A stretch of DNA of 64,000 nucleotides from Tetrahymena thermophila SB210 (taxonomy: Eukaryota > Ciliophora > Oligohymenophorea > Hymenostomatida > Tetrahymenidae). Positions 1 to 10,711 of this stretch are shown here, one piece after another. Made by a program: the position numbers and the translations under genes. The notes below the pieces were generated by a model. The model saw nothing but the letters and a program-made list of their open reading frames with translations. It was not told where the DNA came from and ran no database searches. Where the stretch lies: the NCBI RefSeq assembly GCF_000189635.1, contig NW_002476433.1:531842-595841 (forward strand). Reading direction: 5' to 3'. The first letter of the stretch is position 1; each line of letters opens with the position of its first letter.

Positions 1-1285
1 TTTTGAATAAAAAATAAATTATTTTTTCTATTTTAATTAATTAAGAAAAATAAGAGAAAAATATGGAAGAAATTTAGAAAAAGAAAGCTAATTAAAATTT
101 CGTTTATTTATTTTTTTTGTTTTGTTTTTTATCCAAAAATTTATACATAAAATAATTCTGATGGGTGGGTGATCTAAATTTTTAAAAGAAAAAAAAATAA
201 ATTAATAAACTAAGTTAAATAATTAAAAAATATTACAAAATGGACTCTTCGAATACAACTAACTAAATTGGAAAAAAACAAATATAAGAATCTTAAGAGT
301 TAATAATAGGCTATTTGGAGAATGCCTCAATAGGTTAGACTGTTAGATATATCTTAGATCTCGTAGACTTTCCTTACTTTGAGCATAAGTATACTTCTAC
401 ATCTACATCTACTGAATGGGAAAAATAAAATGTGAGCTTGGATTAGACTTCCCAAATCTTCATTACTTGATTCACTGAGACTTTTCCATATCTGAGTCTT
501 AAAATATTATGAATTATTTGATTGAATTAACAAATTAATAGTACCTGTACGGGGAAGGAAAAGAAAAATACAGAGTAGACAATATAAGATTTGTATGTGA
601 TGAATTATTTTCATAAGTTTGTCAAGCATCAAAATAAACTGAAGGAGGAAACAATATGCTTAATTCTTAAGTTATTCCTAAAATTTAATAATTGTAAAAG
701 GCTTTAGGAAATAAGCCTTAATTCTTTGAGAATTTAACTATCGCAGATATTTATGCTAATGCAGCTTTAAAAAATTTTAGAATAGGCTGTTCGAAGGCAT
801 ATACATAGTTTGCTTCTACTATTGATCCTTTTTTAAAAAGATTAGAAGATATACATACTTTCTAAAAAGAACTAATTTAAAAATTAATGAATAAAAAAAT
901 TTAAAGTTTTTATATTTTTTTATTTTAATTATCGTATTTGTTTTAAATAAATATTTAATAATAATAATAATAATAAAAAATAAATAATTTTACAATCTTT
1001 TTATAAATAATTTCAAAATATTGATTTTGTAAGAAATAAATATTTTTTTTTATAAGATTTTCATTTCATTTTTCTCCTTTTTAACTACCAGAAAAAAAAG
1101 GAAATTTATCATATTATTATTAATTAGCATACAGTTAGAATAATAATGTGTAAAAGAAAATGTAAAACTTACATTAGAAAGTATTTTAAGATATGAGTTA
1201 GTTATCCTTACTATAGATTAAAGATTAATCCATAGAATACTTTAATTTAATTTATTTTACATTAATAAGATATCATGGATTATGA
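1..1285 (+). repeat. Segmental duplication, copy 1 (GST pseudogene plus flanks)
   Basis: This stretch matches 3541-4880 in the same orientation over the 5' flank, the decayed GST reading frame and several hundred bases of 3' flank. Shared landmarks include the run TCTATTTTAATTAATTAAG near the left edge, the start ATTACAAAATGGAC, and the conserved C-terminal GST coding block. Copies differ by many substitutions and small indels. The window begins inside or at the edge of copy 1, so its true left border is unknown. Confidence 0.8.
240..895 (+). pseudogene. Glutathione S-transferase pseudogene 1 (mu-like)
   Basis: Under code 6 an ATG at 240 opens a frame with a GST N-terminal domain: GYLENASIGQTVRYILDL, then a tract like the mu-class loop. 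That frame ends in TGA at 468-470. The continuation of the family sequence (GLDFPNL, then DFSISESQNI) lies in another frame, which itself has a TGA at 476-478 where copy 2 and the intact gene read Gly. Beyond this the C-terminal helical domain is clean, including LTIADIYANAALKNF. So there is one frameshift and one nonsense change. The ancestral stop was probably near 893. The intact relative is the minus-strand gene at 2070-2696. A sequencing error could explain the frameshift but is less likely to explain both defects. Confidence 0.75.
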
Positions 1286-2069
1286 TTAATTAACTAGATT
1301 AAAAATAATTAAACTGAATTTCTACAATAGCTAAATTAAAAACAATAAAAATAAAATGAGTTTAATCTATTTTTACATTAAAAATATTTCTAACTCAAGA
1401 AATAATTAATTTTCAGATAATAGCTCTTAAATAATTTGATAATATCAAAAAAATTTGATAATCAATAAATTTTTTATTTTAATTCATTTTATTATTAATG
1501 TTTTCTAAGTAAAAAAATTATTGAATTATGATTTCTACTAAAAAAATAAAAATAATTTTTTTAATAATATTTAAATCAATATTAAAATTTTTTACAATCA
1601 TGTATTTTAATGAAAATTATTTCTCTCAAAAACAAATTAAAATGAACCAAATAAACAAATTTTTGAATGTCTTTAAGATTATAATAAAAAAAAGTAATAT
1701 CATAACTATTTTTAAATGAAGATTTGGTTAATTTACTAATAAACATATCAATATAAATAAAAATTAATTTATTTTTAACAATTTTAACAAAAAAATTATT
1801 TTAATCAGTTTTAATAAATTTTAAAATATATAATTAATTAATTAATTACCGTAAATCCTCATTAATTCTCACCAACCCTCCCCCCCAAACTCCAGGAGTA
1901 CTATATGATAGGAATTTAATTAATTTGAACATTTTTATCAAATATGGTGAGAATTAATGATGATTTATGGTATTTAAAAATGATATTATTCATATAAAAA
2001 AACATTAAAAAACCAATAAAACAAACAAACAAACAAACTACGAACAATATATTTATTTATTTAAAATAA
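1022..2069. other. Intergenic, AT-rich
   Basis: No code-6 reading frame with protein-like composition was seen on either strand. The first part is the 3' flank of the duplicated unit. The only notable structure is an inverted repeat at 1846-1973. The start of an ORF at 1528 is made of Lys, Ile, Phe and Asn codons and looks like noncoding sequence. Confidence 0.6.
1846..1973. repeat. Imperfect inverted repeat with C-rich loop
   Basis: The left arm (1847-1874) and right arm (1945-1972) are reverse complements over about 28 bp with two mismatches. The arm core is CATTAATTCTCACCA. The loop of about 70 bp holds a run of seven C, very unusual in this AT-rich background. It lies downstream of the stop codon of the minus-strand GST gene. 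It could be the remnant of a small foldback element or a structured 3' element; nothing decides between these. Confidence 0.75.
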
Positions 2070-2696
2070 TCATGCAAATTTAGGATATCTGTTTGAGCTA
2101 TGATAAGCCTTAATTAAAGGAACTTCTTCAAAGTTTTTCATAAATGGATCAAAAGTTTAAGCAAATTACTTGTATTCATCATTCAACAAATGCTTCAGTG
2201 CATTTATTGCTGTGTAAGCATAAATATCAGCAAGAGTTAACTTGTCTTCAAAGAAAAACTTTTTGTTTCCTAAAACAGCTTATAAACTCTTAAATTTAGG
2301 AGTAACAGAGCTGTTGATTTCAGCCTTCTTTTCTTCTCCTGTTTTTGTTGATGCTAAGAATGTTTTGGCAATCAACTCATCACAAAGGAATCTGACGTTA
2401 TCTATCTTAAATTTTGTTAGTCCATATCCCAATAAATGATGCTACTTAGTGACGTCCAAAGCGTAATTGATAATGTTTTAAGACTCAGTGATCTTAAAAT
2501 CGCCATGTATAAGGTAAGGCAAGTTAGGAAAATCTAGACCAAGGTCTTTTTTATCTTTTTCAAACCAGTCTTTAGCTCCTTCAAAAGTATAGTTAGTCTA
2601 TTAGTATGGATATTGAGCAAGTTCAAAAATATATCTTATAGGTTATGCTCTTAATGGAAAACCCCAGTATCCTAAGTTTATAGTTTATGAAGACAT
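2070..2696 (-). CDS. Glutathione S-transferase, mu-like (intact)
   Basis: A single-exon gene of 208 residues, close to the usual 215-220 for mu-class GST. It conjugates glutathione to electrophiles in the cytosol. The thioredoxin-fold domain opens with INLGYWGFPLRAQPIRYIFE, so the catalytic Tyr is about residue 10. The glutathione-site segment LGLDFPNLPYLIHGDFKITE ends in the conserved acidic-Ser pair. The all-helical C-terminal domain carries LTLADIYAYTAINALKHLL, the usual Asp-containing folding motif. The ATG at 2694-2696 is the first in frame and the stop is TGA at 2070-2072. Glutamines are encoded by TAA and TAG. Two broken relatives flank it on the opposite strand at 240 and 3770, so this is the surviving member of a local cluster. 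Class assignment to mu rests on the N-terminal motif and is less certain than GST membership. Confidence 0.92.
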
Positions 2697-3540
2697 TTAA
2701 GTTTTTTTTTATTAATTTTTATTGTTAAATTTGATTTAATTTATTAAAAATATTTATGTAATTATTAGTATTCACTTTTTCATAAGGTCCTTATTGGCTT
2801 ATTTTATATTTAAAATTTATTTGATTAAACTAATTTGTTAGAATTTGACAGAAATTTTTCTAAATTAAAAGTTTAGATTTTTAATAACGAGAATACCTTA
2901 AGTAACTTTCCTACATGCAAAAATGATATTTTTATCAACAAACATTTTTATGTCTTCTTATTATAATGTTTTATTAATTTTTTATCTCAATTTGCACATC
3001 CTAATTTTAAAATTTTAAGTTTTGTGTGAAAGACAGACAAGTTTTAGATGTTAAAATATTTTATTAAGATGATTGTATAGATTTTATTAAACCTATAAAA
3101 TTAAATAAATAAATGTAAAAATTCAAATGTAAAAATTTTAAATTAATACTTAATACCTTTAAATAAAATTATTTATTTGTTTCATCTTTACAAAATTATG
3201 GAATAACTAAAGAACTAAATAAAGAAAACATTAGTTAGGTTAATAAATAAATAAATTATTTATAGTTAGAATTTAGCAGAAATATTTCTTGGTGTAAAAA
3301 CATAAGATTCATTTAGTAATTTGGTTAAAGTTTAAATAAAATAATTTTAAAGTAATTCTATTATTCAAAAAGTATTTTTTAAAAAATAGTAAATTAAATT
3401 AGAAATAGCACTCAGTTAGATGTAATCTTTTAAGCTAATAATATAAATATTTTAAATTCCTTTAATAGAAAAACTGAATTATAAAATTAGTAAAAAAATG
3501 TAAAAATCTAAAAGTAAAATTTGTGCTCATTAGTTTAAAA
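2697..3540. other. Intergenic, 5' region of the GST gene
   Basis: AT-rich sequence upstream of the minus-strand GST gene, running up to the second duplicated unit. No coding signal, RNA gene or repeat stands out. The promoter of the GST gene should lie in its left part, but no recognisable element can be named. Confidence 0.5.
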
Positions 3541-4880
3541 TTGTTGAGTAAAAAATTACTTAATTTTTCTATTTTAATTAATTAAGAAAAATCAGAGAAG
3601 AAAAAAAGAAAAAATTGAGAAAAAGAAAGTTGATATAAAAATTTCGTTTATTTTACTTTTTTTATATTTTTATCCAAAAATTTATACATATTAATAATTC
3701 TGATGGATGATCGATCTATTTTTTTAAATAAAAGCAGTTAATCAATAAATAAATTAAATATATTACAAAATGGACTGACTCTTCTAATACAACTAACTAA
3801 ATTGGAAAAAAAACAAACTAAAGAATCTAAAGAGTTAATAATAGGCTATTTATTTGGAGAATGCCTCAAAAGGTTAGACTATTAGATATATTTTAGATCT
3901 TGTAGATTATCCTTACATTGAACATAAGTACACTTCATCATCTCCTGAATGGGGGAAAAAAAATCAGGGCTTGGGTTAGATTTCCCAAATCTTCCTTACC
4001 TTATTCATGGAGATTTTTCGATATCCGAGTCTTAAAATATTGTGAATTATTTGATTGAGTTAACAAATTGATAGTACCTGTATGGGGAAATAAAAGAAAA
4101 ATAAAGAGTAGATAATATAAATATGTATGTGAGGATTTATTTTCTTATTTTATCAAGCATCAAAGTAAAATAAATTTGGTAAGAATATGCTTAATTTTTA
4201 AGTTATTCCTAAAATTTAATAATTGCAAAAAGCTTTAGGGAAATAAGCCTTATTTATTTGAAAATTAACTATCACAGATATTTATTTATGCTTACACAGC
4301 TTTAAAAAATTTTAGAATAAGCTGTTCGAATACATATATATATATATATATATATAGAATTTGCTTTTACTTTTGATCCTTTTTTGAAAAAATTGGAAGA
4401 ATTCTTCCTAATAAAAACTAATTTAAAATTAATGAATAAATAAATTAAAGGTTTTTATATTTATTTTGATTATTGTATTTGCTTTAAATAAATATTTAAA
4501 TGCTTAATAATTATTAAAAATAAATAATTTTAAAATCTTTTTCTAAATAATTTCAAAATATTGATTTTATAATAAATAAAATATAATTTTTTATTAGATT
4601 TTATAACATTTTTCCCTCTTTTATCTACCAAAAAAAAAACTAAAAGTTTTCATATTGATAATAGTATTAATATACATAGAGAAGATTAGTATTTAAAATA
4701 AAAGGTAAAGCCTACATTAAAAAAAATTAAAAAACATAAGTAGATCAGTTATTCTTACAATAGATTAAAAAAACCATGTTATCTAAATTTATAAAAAATT
4801 AATCTAAGGTATATATGATTTTATGTAGGTTTCAATAGAATATTTTAGCCTATTTTATTTTATATTAAAAAGATGCCACT
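3541..4880 (+). repeat. Segmental duplication, copy 2 (GST pseudogene plus flanks)
   Basis: Second copy of the unit at 1-1285, in direct orientation about 3.54 kb downstream. Similarity runs from the 5' flank through the GST frame into the 3' flank. Copy 2 has an extra segment of about 80 bp near 4750-4830 and an AT dinucleotide expansion near 4337-4357 that copy 1 lacks. Confidence 0.8.
3770..4437 (+). pseudogene. Glutathione S-transferase pseudogene 2 (mu-like)
   Basis: The start ATG at 3770 is followed by a 4-bp GACT duplication that creates TGA at 3776-3778, the third codon. Further small indels move the frame several times: the N-terminal motif, the GLDFPNLPYLIHGDFSISES block and the C-terminal block are in different frames. 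An AT repeat of about ten units interrupts the C-terminal domain. It therefore cannot encode a GST. The Gly codon lost to TGA in pseudogene 1 is still present here (HGDF), so the two copies decayed independently after duplicating. Confidence 0.8.
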
Positions 4881-5860
4881 CACTCTAGTTAATTAAAACC
4901 AGTTTAATAAAAAAATGGTCACTCAAACTAAGATAAAATAATTTATTAGAAATTCATTTTCTTTTAATAAGAAAAGTCTAATTTTCTGTCTAAAATTGTA
5001 AATAAGATAAAAATTGATTGGGGAATTTAAATATTCTACTCAATTAAATTTAGGACATAAAATAATCAAGTGCCATATGAGCTTGTTTATTTTTATTGTA
5101 ATTTGATTATATAATAAAAGAGGAATTTGACATTTTAGATTTAATAAGAATTAAAAATGTTAATTAATTGAAATAAAAAATTTTACAACTATGAATTTAA
5201 TTTTAGAATATTTGAAAAAAAATTTAGAACTAAAAAATAATCGAAAGAAAGCATTTATTTTATTGATTATAAAAATAATTTATTATTAAGTAACTAACTT
5301 TTTGATGTTTCATGGTTTTTATAAACAGCAGATTTAATTATTAATAAAAAAATAAAAATTAAGTTAATTAATTAATTAATATTAATTATTAAAAAAATTT
5401 TTATAATTAAATCGGCTGATTTTTTAGTTTAATGAATCAATAAATAATTTTTTGACTGGAATAAATTATTATAAAAGAAAAGAGGCATATTGTTCATAAA
5501 AAAAGTAGGACTTTTGTGCTTATTTTTGTGATGATAATGATGAAAAATTTATCTTTCTTTAAAAATAAAATTTTTAAATAATTTTAAATAGAAAATAATA
5601 AAGAAAGAAAATAGCATTAAAAATCAAAAAAATAATGAATAGTTTTTTGTGAAAACCAAAATAAATTGAAATCTATTATTTCTAACTTGATAAAATTATT
5701 TTTTATGTAATTTCCTTTAACAAACATTAATTTATTAACATTTTCAAATACATTTTACATGTAATTAAAATGAACTAACTGGATATTTTAGTTTATTGTT
5801 CAATTATTAACTTGTTTGGTATTAAGTAGTTAGTTTGTAATGAAGTAAGTAAGTAAGTAA
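4881..5860. other. Intergenic, AT-rich
   Basis: No gene-like frame, RNA gene or marked repeat was seen. It separates GST pseudogene 2 from the 3' end of the dioxygenase gene. Simple ATTA and AAGT runs occur near 5365 and 5845. Confidence 0.5.
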
Positions 5861-6673
5861 TCAATATGGAGGCTCAACTCTACATTATACTCTGAAGAAA
5901 AGTCTTTAAGAGTTGCCATAACCTCCCATAGATTTATGTATGACTCTATAATTATCCCAGATAACTAAATCACCTGGACTCCATTTGTGGGAGTAGATGT
6001 TGTAGTACTTTTCGAACTCATCTACGAAAGGAGTTGAGTCTACCTTTTCTCCGTTTTTAAGGGTAATTTCATAGTTTCTATGAGTCAAGAAGTGAATAGG
6101 TCTCTTTGAAATTGGATGGATTTAGAATATCTTATGATGAGAGTCCTCAAAGTGTTGCTCTTCCATAATGTTATTGAAAAAGGAGTTCGTTTTGCTTGTT
6201 TCAAGAACAGTTGCACCTTCCAATTGTTCTTTGATTTCAGAAGGCAATTTATTATAAGTGTCTTCGCAGTCAACAAAGCCAGTTTAACCTCCGATCTGGG
6301 TTATAATCTTTGGGTGCAAGAAGCTAAGAAGGAAATTCTTTCCTGGTTGTTCGAAGGAGCCATCTTTATGCCAGAGTTCGGCGTCTTGAGGCTTTTGAAG
6401 AGGCACACCACCAACGCCTACATTTCCAACTCTTATAATTGCGGGATGACCAGGTTCTCTGAAGTCAGGAGCATAGTAAGGAGGACGGACAATTATGGAA
6501 CCAAACTTTTATGCAAATTCTACCTGCTATCCAGCATCAAGATTTTAGTTTTTTAAGCAAATGGTTCCGTGTTCCCATAAGGCTGCTTTAATTTTTTCTA
6601 TATCCTCGGGAGTAGCTTTATTGCAATCTATATTTTCAACAATAAATCCTAATTGACTTCCTGATGCTTGCAT
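5861..6673 (-). CDS. TauD/TfdA-family Fe(II)/2-oxoglutarate dioxygenase
   Basis: An intronless gene of 270 residues, the usual length for bacterial-type TauD/TfdA enzymes, which use Fe(II), O2 and 2-oxoglutarate to hydroxylate small substrates such as taurine. The iron-binding HxD is H102 and D104 in WHKDGS, the distal histidine is H246 in NYRVIHKS, and the 2-oxoglutarate-binding arginine is R257 or R261 in QRLFFRVQ. The FARRFG-like segment FAQKFGSI and the GGQTGFVDCEDTY block are also typical. The ATG at 6671-6673 is the only in-frame start before the motif-bearing region. The eukaryotic relative BBOX (carnitine synthesis) has an extra N-terminal zinc domain that is absent here. The substrate cannot be read from sequence. 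It is divergent from an aldehyde dehydrogenase 1.2 kb away. Confidence 0.88.
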
Positions 6674-7843
6674 GAGTGCTTGATTTTTATAAGTGAGAAA
6701 CTCTATTTTGTTGTTTAAAATGTTGTTCTTATTATTTTTTTTTTTTTGTACTTAAATTAATTATCTAGTTTTTTAACTATGATAGAAGTATTTAAATTAA
6801 AACTGGCTGGAAAACTCATTAAAAAAGGGTAGGAATTATTAATCAAACAAACAAACAATTTTATGTTAATTTCTACTTCCTTCTATCAAAAAATAGGTTG
6901 GTGGGTAAAAACTTGAAAATAAAAAAATATAAACAAAAAAGAAAGAAAAAATAGTACTACTAAATAAATAAGCAAATAAATAAAAGCCTGCTTTCTATAA
7001 CAAAAATTGTCTGACAAAGAAAAAAATAGATTAAAAATTCATTATTGATTGATTAATTTATTAAGGGGTAAGTATTCTAAATAATATTTATTCGCCTAAA
7101 GGCTTATAAATTTCTTATTAATGCTCCTAATTACAATTGTTAATCAAAAGTTTCTAATTAAGTTAGTGCTGTTCCAATTTTTGTTTTACCAGCTTTCTAA
7201 TTTTATGTTAATAAAAGAATAATTTATTATTTAAATACGTTATTTTTTGTTTCTTTTGATAGACTCTAGAAATTTTCTATTTTTTAACATGCATATATTA
7301 AAGTTATGAAGGTGGTGTAATATTTCATATTTATAAATTAAAAATTTTTTTAAAACAATTTAAATAAATTAAAAGGATTGTTTGATTCATCAACATTTTA
7401 AGGCTATGAAATAAAATTTTTTCTATTGTTTTATATTGAAATCTACTTGGCTAAATAAAAGAAATTCTTTTATTATTATTTTTAATATAATCAATTAAAT
7501 AATTTCAATAAATAAAACAACAAAAATGTCATCAATAATAGTCATAAATTAACGAGGAATGAACAGATAATTGTACGTGGGAAGCAAAATTTTATAATGT
7601 TGTTTTTAAAGTATTTAATAGGAATTATCTCTTTACATTTTATGTAAATACTTATGAGTTTAAAAATACTTTGAATAGAAAGAATCTTCCCTTATCTTGC
7701 TTAGCTAAATCCTATAAATAGTTGAATATTATCATAAAATTTTTAATACTTTTAGATATTATATCAATTCAAAGCATACTTTTTATTAAAGGTAGAAAAA
7801 AAATCAAATTTATAAAAGTTGTTATTTTACATCACAAGATATT
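6674..7843. other. Divergent intergenic region between dioxygenase and ALDH
   Basis: This 1.17-kb AT-rich stretch separates two genes that face away from each other, so it must hold both promoters. No recognised binding site can be named. No coding frame or RNA gene was seen. Confidence 0.55.
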
Positions 7844-9322
7844 ATGAGCAAAGTTTACCAAAAGCCTACTAAATTCTAGACTAAACTCTTTATTAATGGA
7901 AAGTTCGTTGATGGCGCCTTGAAGAAAACAATTCCTGTCATTAACCCTGCTACTGAAGAGCTAATTTGTGAAATAGCTGAAGCTACTGAGTAGGATGTAG
8001 AATTAGCCATAGATGCCGCTGAAGCATCTTTTCCTATTTGGTCTAAGCTTCCTTAAAGGGATCGTACTGAATACTTATTGAAATTAGCAAGTTTACTAGA
8101 AGCCAACAAAGAAGAATTCATTGCCTTGGAGTCATTAGATAATGGAAAGCCTTTGGAAGGAGCAACTTTTGATATTAATGATGTAATTGGCCATTTAAGA
8201 TATTATGCAGGATGGGCTGACAAAATAACTGGTAAATCATTTAGCTCTCTTGATCAATAGATCTTTTACACTAGAAGAGAACCATATGGTGTTGTCGGAC
8301 TTATTTCACCTTGGAATTTCCCTTTGATGATGGCTGAATGGAAATATGCACCAGCTTTGGCTGCTGGAAATTGCATTGTCCTCAAGCCCTCTGAAGTTAC
8401 TCCTTTAACTGTTTTAAGACTCTGCGAACTTGTTAACGAAGCTGGATTTCCACCTGGAGTTTTCAACGTTGTCCCTGGTTATGGACATGTTGCTGGAGTT
8501 GCTATTACTCATAGCAAAAGAATAAGTAAAATATCTTTCACAGGTTCTTCATTTGTTGGAAGAAAGATTCTAGAAGCAAGTTCATAGACAAATTTAAAAA
8601 AAGTCGTTTTAGAATTAGGAGGGAAGAGTCCAGTAGTAGTTTTCCCTGATGCTGATCTTGACAAAGCAGCAGAAGTTGCCTGGTATGGTTGCATGTTCAA
8701 CATGGGTTAATCTTGTGATGCAGGTACTCGTTTGTTCGTTCATGAAGATGTCTATGATAAACTTCTCTAAAAGCTTAAAGAATATGAATAGAATGTTGTG
8801 ATTGGAGACTCATTCGAAGTATAAAACTCTAATCATGGTCCATTAGTTAGCAAATTGCAATTTGATAGAGTTATGAGTTATATTACTCATGCAAAAGAAG
8901 TTGAAAAGCTACAATGCTTTATGGGAGGAGAAAGATGGGGAAACAAGGGCTACTTTATCAAACCAACCATTTTCATAAATGTTGATGATAATTCTAAGCT
9001 TGCTAGAGAAGAGATATTTGGACCTGTTTTGGTCGTCTTGAAACCATGGAAGACATTCGATGAGGTCATCAAGAGAGCTAATGATACTAACTACGGACTA
9101 GCTGCATATGCAGTCACTTAAAATGCAGGAAATGTTGAAAAATTCGTGAGAGAAGTTAAGGCTGGCTCCTTTTATATTAATTAAGGAGCTTTAAGTGCTC
9201 ACCAAATGCCTTTTGGAGGATATAAAGAATCTGGCTTTGGAAAAGACAACGGTGAAGAAGGTTTGCTTGAGTATACTTAACTAAAATCTGTTTATTATAG
9301 CTTACCAAACCCTATGGTTTGA
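7844..9322 (+). CDS. NAD(P)-dependent aldehyde dehydrogenase
   Basis: An intronless gene of 492 residues, the normal length for the ALDH1/2/9 superfamily, which oxidises aldehydes to acids. The Rossmann-fold segment [20 protein letters not shown] and [10 protein letters not shown] form the cofactor site. The [12 protein letters not shown] block follows, then the general-base glutamate at about E257 in LELGGKSP and the nucleophilic cysteine at about C291 in NMGQSCDAGTR. The [10 protein letters not shown] and [15 protein letters not shown] motifs complete the fold. There is no clear mitochondrial presequence, so it is probably cytosolic. The start ATG at 7844 follows the purine-rich AAGATATT typical of the region. 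The exact substrate is unknown. Its divergent neighbour is a TauD-type dioxygenase, whose products are often aldehydes, so a shared pathway is possible. Confidence 0.95.
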
Positions 9323-10711
9323 TTAAATATTTGCATAAAATTATTTTTTATATTCTTTTGTTGTTTAAAAAATTAATATTCAATAAAATATTTTGAAATC
9401 TTTAATTAAAAAAATATATTTTAAAATTCATTTAAAATTGCCAAAATATTTTAGCTTAATAAAACTATTAATTTGATATGAAATAAATTTAATCAATAAA
9501 ATTACCAAAATTAAATATTTAAATAGACAAAATTTTGTAATGGTAGGAAAATAAATGAATAACATAATTTTGAAATTTAAATACCTACTTAATCAACATC
9601 AAAATTTTACTACTTTACTTTTTTTTATCAAGGATTGTAACAAAATAAATTTTAAAAGAATGAAAGAATAAATAGATAAATAAATAAATAATTTTAAGTG
9701 CTACTACAAATAATAGACTTCATTTTATTTGTGCGTATAGTTAAGTAAAACCTTATAGAAAAATAATCAAAAAATTATAGATTGTATATTGTCAAAAAAC
9801 AAACCGATAAAAGATTTAAAATGAAGGTCAATAGACATATAAATTTAAAAATAATAATAATATTTCATATATTAAAAAATTAATTTATTTTTGTTAATTA
9901 TTTTAAAATAAGATTTCAGAATAAAAATAAAAATATGGGATTATTTTAAAGATGTTTGATATTTAAAAATTACATCAGTGAAATGAAATAAAAAATATAA
10001 AATAGAAATTTTTAAAATACTAACAGAAGCTTGAATTTGACTGTAAAAAAATATAATTAAAGGAAATAAGAAAACATCTTTAACTTATTTTTTTGGAAAA
10101 AAGACACTTATGTTGTTACTTTTTTATCAGTAATAAATAACTGGAAAGTAATATTTTAAACTTAAAAAGCAATGAGTTAACTATAAATGATTAATATGAT
10201 GGCACTACTTTTAATACTTAATCAACTTTTAAAGATTTATCAATCATATGATGGTATTCAATGCGTTTAATTAGTTTTACATCAGTGAAATCATAATTAG
10301 AAAACTCAATAAATAAATGAATGAATTAAATAACTTAAATTTTGTAAAGAATTGTTAGAAATTTCAACTAAAAAATATAAAAAAATTGATAAATTAAATT
10401 TTCTAAACTGTAAATGTGAATGAATACTCTAATAAATAAATAATGATTAATTATTTAAGGTTTTTAATTTTCAAAAATAAAAAATAGAAAAAAATAACAA
10501 AACAAATATGTATTATTTTATAGTAGTCATCACAAACATTTATAATTTAATTAAACATAATAACTCCTTTCCTCTGATCTAATTGTTGTTTTTTCTTTTA
10601 AATTAAATTAATTTAGAAGTATTTATTCTTCTACTTCTTCTTTGAAATTTTCTTTTAAATTTAGTTATATATAAATACAGTCTTCCTAGCTAACACAGTC
10701 AGTCAGTCAAT
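9323..10711. other. Intergenic, AT-rich (convergent 3' ends)
   Basis: This lies between the 3' ends of the ALDH and Tim22 genes. No coding frame was recognised. The phrase ACATCAGTGAAAT occurs twice (near 9973 and 10271) without other similarity around it. TCAG repeats near 10697 are short. Confidence 0.5.

Noticed and set aside
1528..1719. Short Lys/Ile/Phe-rich open frame
   Set aside because: Composition is that of random AT-rich DNA, with no homology, and similar frames occur all over the intergenic sequence.
6116..6556. 146-residue plus-strand frame inside the dioxygenase gene
   Set aside because: It is the shadow of the minus-strand TauD-type gene, whose iron-binding and 2-oxoglutarate motifs are intact.
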